A stretch of 55,671 nucleotides of DNA from NCBI GenBank assembly GCA_903885165.1, contig CAISHO010000126.1, positions 1-55,671 on the forward strand, read 5' to 3'. A program made the translations under genes and the position numbers. The notes beneath the pieces were generated by a model that saw only the letters and a list, made by a program, of their open reading frames with translations, did not search any database and was not told where the DNA came from. Numbering within the stretch: position 1 is the stretch's first letter; each line of letters opens with the position of its first letter. The DNA comes from an uncultured Nitrosomonadales bacterium. Its GTDB lineage: Bacteria; Pseudomonadota; Gammaproteobacteria; Burkholderiales; Gallionellaceae. Shown one piece after another: positions 54,097 through 55,671 of the stretch.

Positions 54097-54868
54097 CGCC
54101 CAGACTAGGCCGAGCGCCTGCCTTAGGCTGCGATTTCACCTTACCCGGCACCTGTTGACGTAAACGGGTCAACAATTCCTGCGTGTCGCGAGGTGTCGCA
54201 TAATCGTAACCGTATTCCTCGTCCTCTTCCTCTTCCGGACGTGCATGCAGTTCGTTTTCACCCGGCTGCCAGTCTGGGAAGAGTTCCAGTAATACGCGAT
54301 CCCAGGCATCTGAATCGGTGCGGGCAATCGCCAGCGCCAGCGGAATGATGTCGTGATCGGAGGAGGTCTGACCGCTGTTGTGTACGCCGCGCGAGTGAAT
54401 CTCGTTGGCCAACTCGATGATCTCGGTAATCGCGGTGGAGAACAGGGCGGCAAACGCCGTCGTTCCCCAGTCGGTGGATAAGGCGTACTGTATCAGCGCG
54501 GCGCGCCGGTCCAAATCATCGCTGGCAAACAACACGCCGTGAATATGGGCAAACAAGGATTCTGCCAGAAACTCCGGCTCATCCTCTATCATCTCTTCGT
54601 CCCAGACTGCTGCGAAGAAAGCCAGACTCTCGGACCAGGCCTGCGGCGAGATCAACAGAGTCGCCAGCGACAGCTTGCCGCCGTCGAAAGCGGCCAGATG
54701 CATGGAAGCTACTTGCGGCTCCATCGCGTCGAGCACTTCGACGATCGCCAGATCGCCGTACTGTTCGGCCACTTCATCTAACGCTTCTTCAGCCTGCGCG
54801 GTAGAACCGGATAACACCAGCGCGGTGACTTGACGGCTGATCGCCGGATAATTGGTACGTTCAGTCAT
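54080..54868 (-). CDS. Unknown protein of J-domain cluster, about 262 residues
   Basis: Starts MTERTNYPAISRQVTALVL at an ATG with GGAGA five bases upstream, eight bases inside the preceding gene; the track's longer N-terminus is in the previous gene and is rejected. The protein is helical and strongly acidic, with a run EEEEDEEYGYDY-type acidic stretch (RPEEEEDEEYGYDYATPRDT) near residue 210 and a basic Pro/Lys C-terminus (PGKVKSQPKAGARP). Repeated helix pairs suggest an alpha-solenoid. No known family recognised. Confidence 0.78.
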   Translation of the reverse strand: MTERTNYPAISRQVTALVLSGSTAQAEEALDEVAEQYGDLAIVEVLDAMEPQVASMHLAAFDGGKLSLATLLISPQAWSESLAFFAAVWDEEMIEDEPEFLAESLFAHIHGVLFASDDLDRRAALIQYALSTDWGTTAFAALFSTAITEIIELANEIHSRGVHNSGQTSSDHDIIPLALAIARTDSDAWDRVLLELFPDWQPGENELHARPEEEEDEEYGYDYATPRDTQELLTRLRQQVPGKVKSQPKAGARPSLGDDIFA

Positions 54869-55376
54869 TCTTGTCTCCGTTTGCGTCGAACAGATGTTCG
54901 ATATCGTGCCCTGAGGTGAGCTTATCTTCGTCCTCTTCGTCATCACCGCCTTCGCTCTTTTGCAGTGTTTCGAGCGAGTGATCTTCCGCCGTCCAGCGCT
55001 TAGGGTTCTTGAACAGGAACGCCGTCACAATCGCGCGGCGCGCCAACTCAGGATTGGCAGCCCCTACCATCGCCAAGGCCTTTGCCGCCATCTCATCGCT
55101 GCACGACACCATCGCCAGTGTTTTAGCGGCATCGCCCTGATCATACCGTTCACTCTCGGCCAGCAAACCGGCGACATCGTTAAACTGCAAATGCCCCGCC
55201 AGCGCGAAACTGAACAGATTCACATCGTCGATCTGCGACCCTTGCGCAAATTCATCGACCAGCGATTTAACCACTTTGGCATAATATTTTCTGTCCGGCG
55301 GATCACCTAAGGTGTCTTCCATTTGGATACCCAGTTCACGGGACTGATAAGCAAATTCGGGGTGTATCTTTTTCAT
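54861..55376 (-). CDS. Unknown protein of J-domain cluster, 171 residues
   Basis: A helical protein starting MKKIHPEFAYQSRELGIQME, with Ala-rich repeats (KTLAMVSCSDEMAAKALAMVGAANPELARRA) that look like an ankyrin- or HEAT-like hairpin array. The C-terminal 35 residues are very acidic (GGDDEEDEDKLTSG, FDANGDKND). It starts 30 bases after the J-domain gene and overlaps the next gene by eight bases. No family recognised. Confidence 0.78.
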   Translation of the reverse strand: MKKIHPEFAYQSRELGIQMEDTLGDPPDRKYYAKVVKSLVDEFAQGSQIDDVNLFSFALAGHLQFNDVAGLLAESERYDQGDAAKTLAMVSCSDEMAAKALAMVGAANPELARRAIVTAFLFKNPKRWTAEDHSLETLQKSEGGDDEEDEDKLTSGHDIEHLFDANGDKND

Positions 55377-55406
55377 AGGTTTTCAGCTCTAAAGTGATGA
55401 AGCGTG

Positions 55407-55671
55407 TTACAGCATGATGCCACAACGATTAAACAGTGAATTCCATAAAGACTGCGCCTCCGCTTCCGTATCGAGCACGATGCGGTTGGTCAAAGTCTGG
55501 TTATATTCGCTGCGCTGCTTCGGGTCGGATAGCAACTCATACGCCTTTTTGATGGCATTGAAGCGACTTTCAGCACCGGGATGGGTATTCCTGTCCGGGT
55601 GATAGCGCATGGCCAGTACGCGATACGATTTTTTAATCTCGTCTATCGATGCGTTCGGCGCTACGCCCAAG
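55407..55671 (-). CDS. J-domain (DnaJ-like) protein, C-terminal part (cut by window edge)
   Basis: Frame [20 protein letters not shown] runs from the window edge through the diagnostic HPD motif ([17 protein letters not shown]) and [18 protein letters not shown]. This is a J-domain with only ~30 residues after it, so it is a short co-chaperone and not full DnaJ (no Gly/Phe or zinc region). It should stimulate an Hsp70. It heads the visible part of the cluster; its start lies beyond the edge. Confidence 0.92.
   Translation of the reverse strand, partial: LGVAPNASIDEIKKSYRVLAMRYHPDRNTHPGAESRFNAIKKAYELLSDPKQRSEYNQTLTNRIVLDTEAEAQSLWNSLFNRCGIML

Overview
The window looks like chromosomal DNA of a betaproteobacterium of moderate GC. 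A microaerophilic iron-oxidiser of the Gallionellaceae (Gallionella/Sideroxydans type) is my best guess. This rests on betaproteobacterial gene order (ychF-pth-rplY-prs-tRNA-Gln-ispE-lolB; ftsY-ftsE-ftsX-rpoH; hisCBHAFIE-hinT-tatABC; sspA-sspB) combined with an alternative complex III operon. The assignment is inference, because no rRNA lies in the window.

Layout. 1-6.6 kb (minus strand): housekeeping genes ychF (cut by the left edge), a GNAT acetyltransferase, pth, rplY, prs, tRNA-Gln(TTG), ispE, lolB and a TPR lipoprotein. 6.7-10.6 kb (plus): a Gld-type ABC transporter trio, then mutM. 10.8-13.6 kb: a small exported protein, a secreted phosphoesterase and a solitary divergent trpB. 13.7-17.7 kb (minus): ferredoxin, coaD, rsmD and two M16 peptidase-family genes. 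17.8-21.8 kb (plus): ftsY-ftsE-ftsX, a tiny membrane protein and rpoH. 22-30.4 kb (minus): actA-actB1-actB2-actC-actD-actE-actF followed by sspA-sspB. 30.7-38.2 kb: an unknown protein, a Nif3 protein, a DegS-like protease, a large GGDEF/EAL protein and an MscS channel. 38.2-44.8 kb (minus): tatCBA, hinT and hisE/I/F/A/H/B/C. 44.9-51.2 kb (plus): an MCE/Mla-type lipid transport operon ending in a UbiB-family kinase gene. 51.2-55.7 kb (minus): an M29-like protein, a 2OG-Fe(II) oxygenase and an uncharacterised set of three genes behind a J-domain protein cut by the right edge.

How it fits together. The central respiratory locus moves electrons from quinol to cytochrome c or an oxidase. It sits where related bacteria normally carry the cytochrome bc1 genes petABC, between nif3/degS/tat and sspAB, so the window appears to record replacement of bc1 by ACIII at a conserved site.

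Other points of interest. The rsmD reading frame has no standard start upstream of its conserved N-terminus and seems to begin at AUA in an ATAA overlap with the previous stop codon. A family of CCCTCTCCC/GGGAGAGGG palindromes lies in the window, and copies have become coding sequence inside hisH, at the start of an ABC ATPase gene and at the end of a helical-protein gene. Two other dispersed repeat families are present. ActB is split into two genes, and its first part keeps a complete Cys motif for an extra FeS cluster. I see no CRISPR array, transposase, prophage or recognisable defence system.
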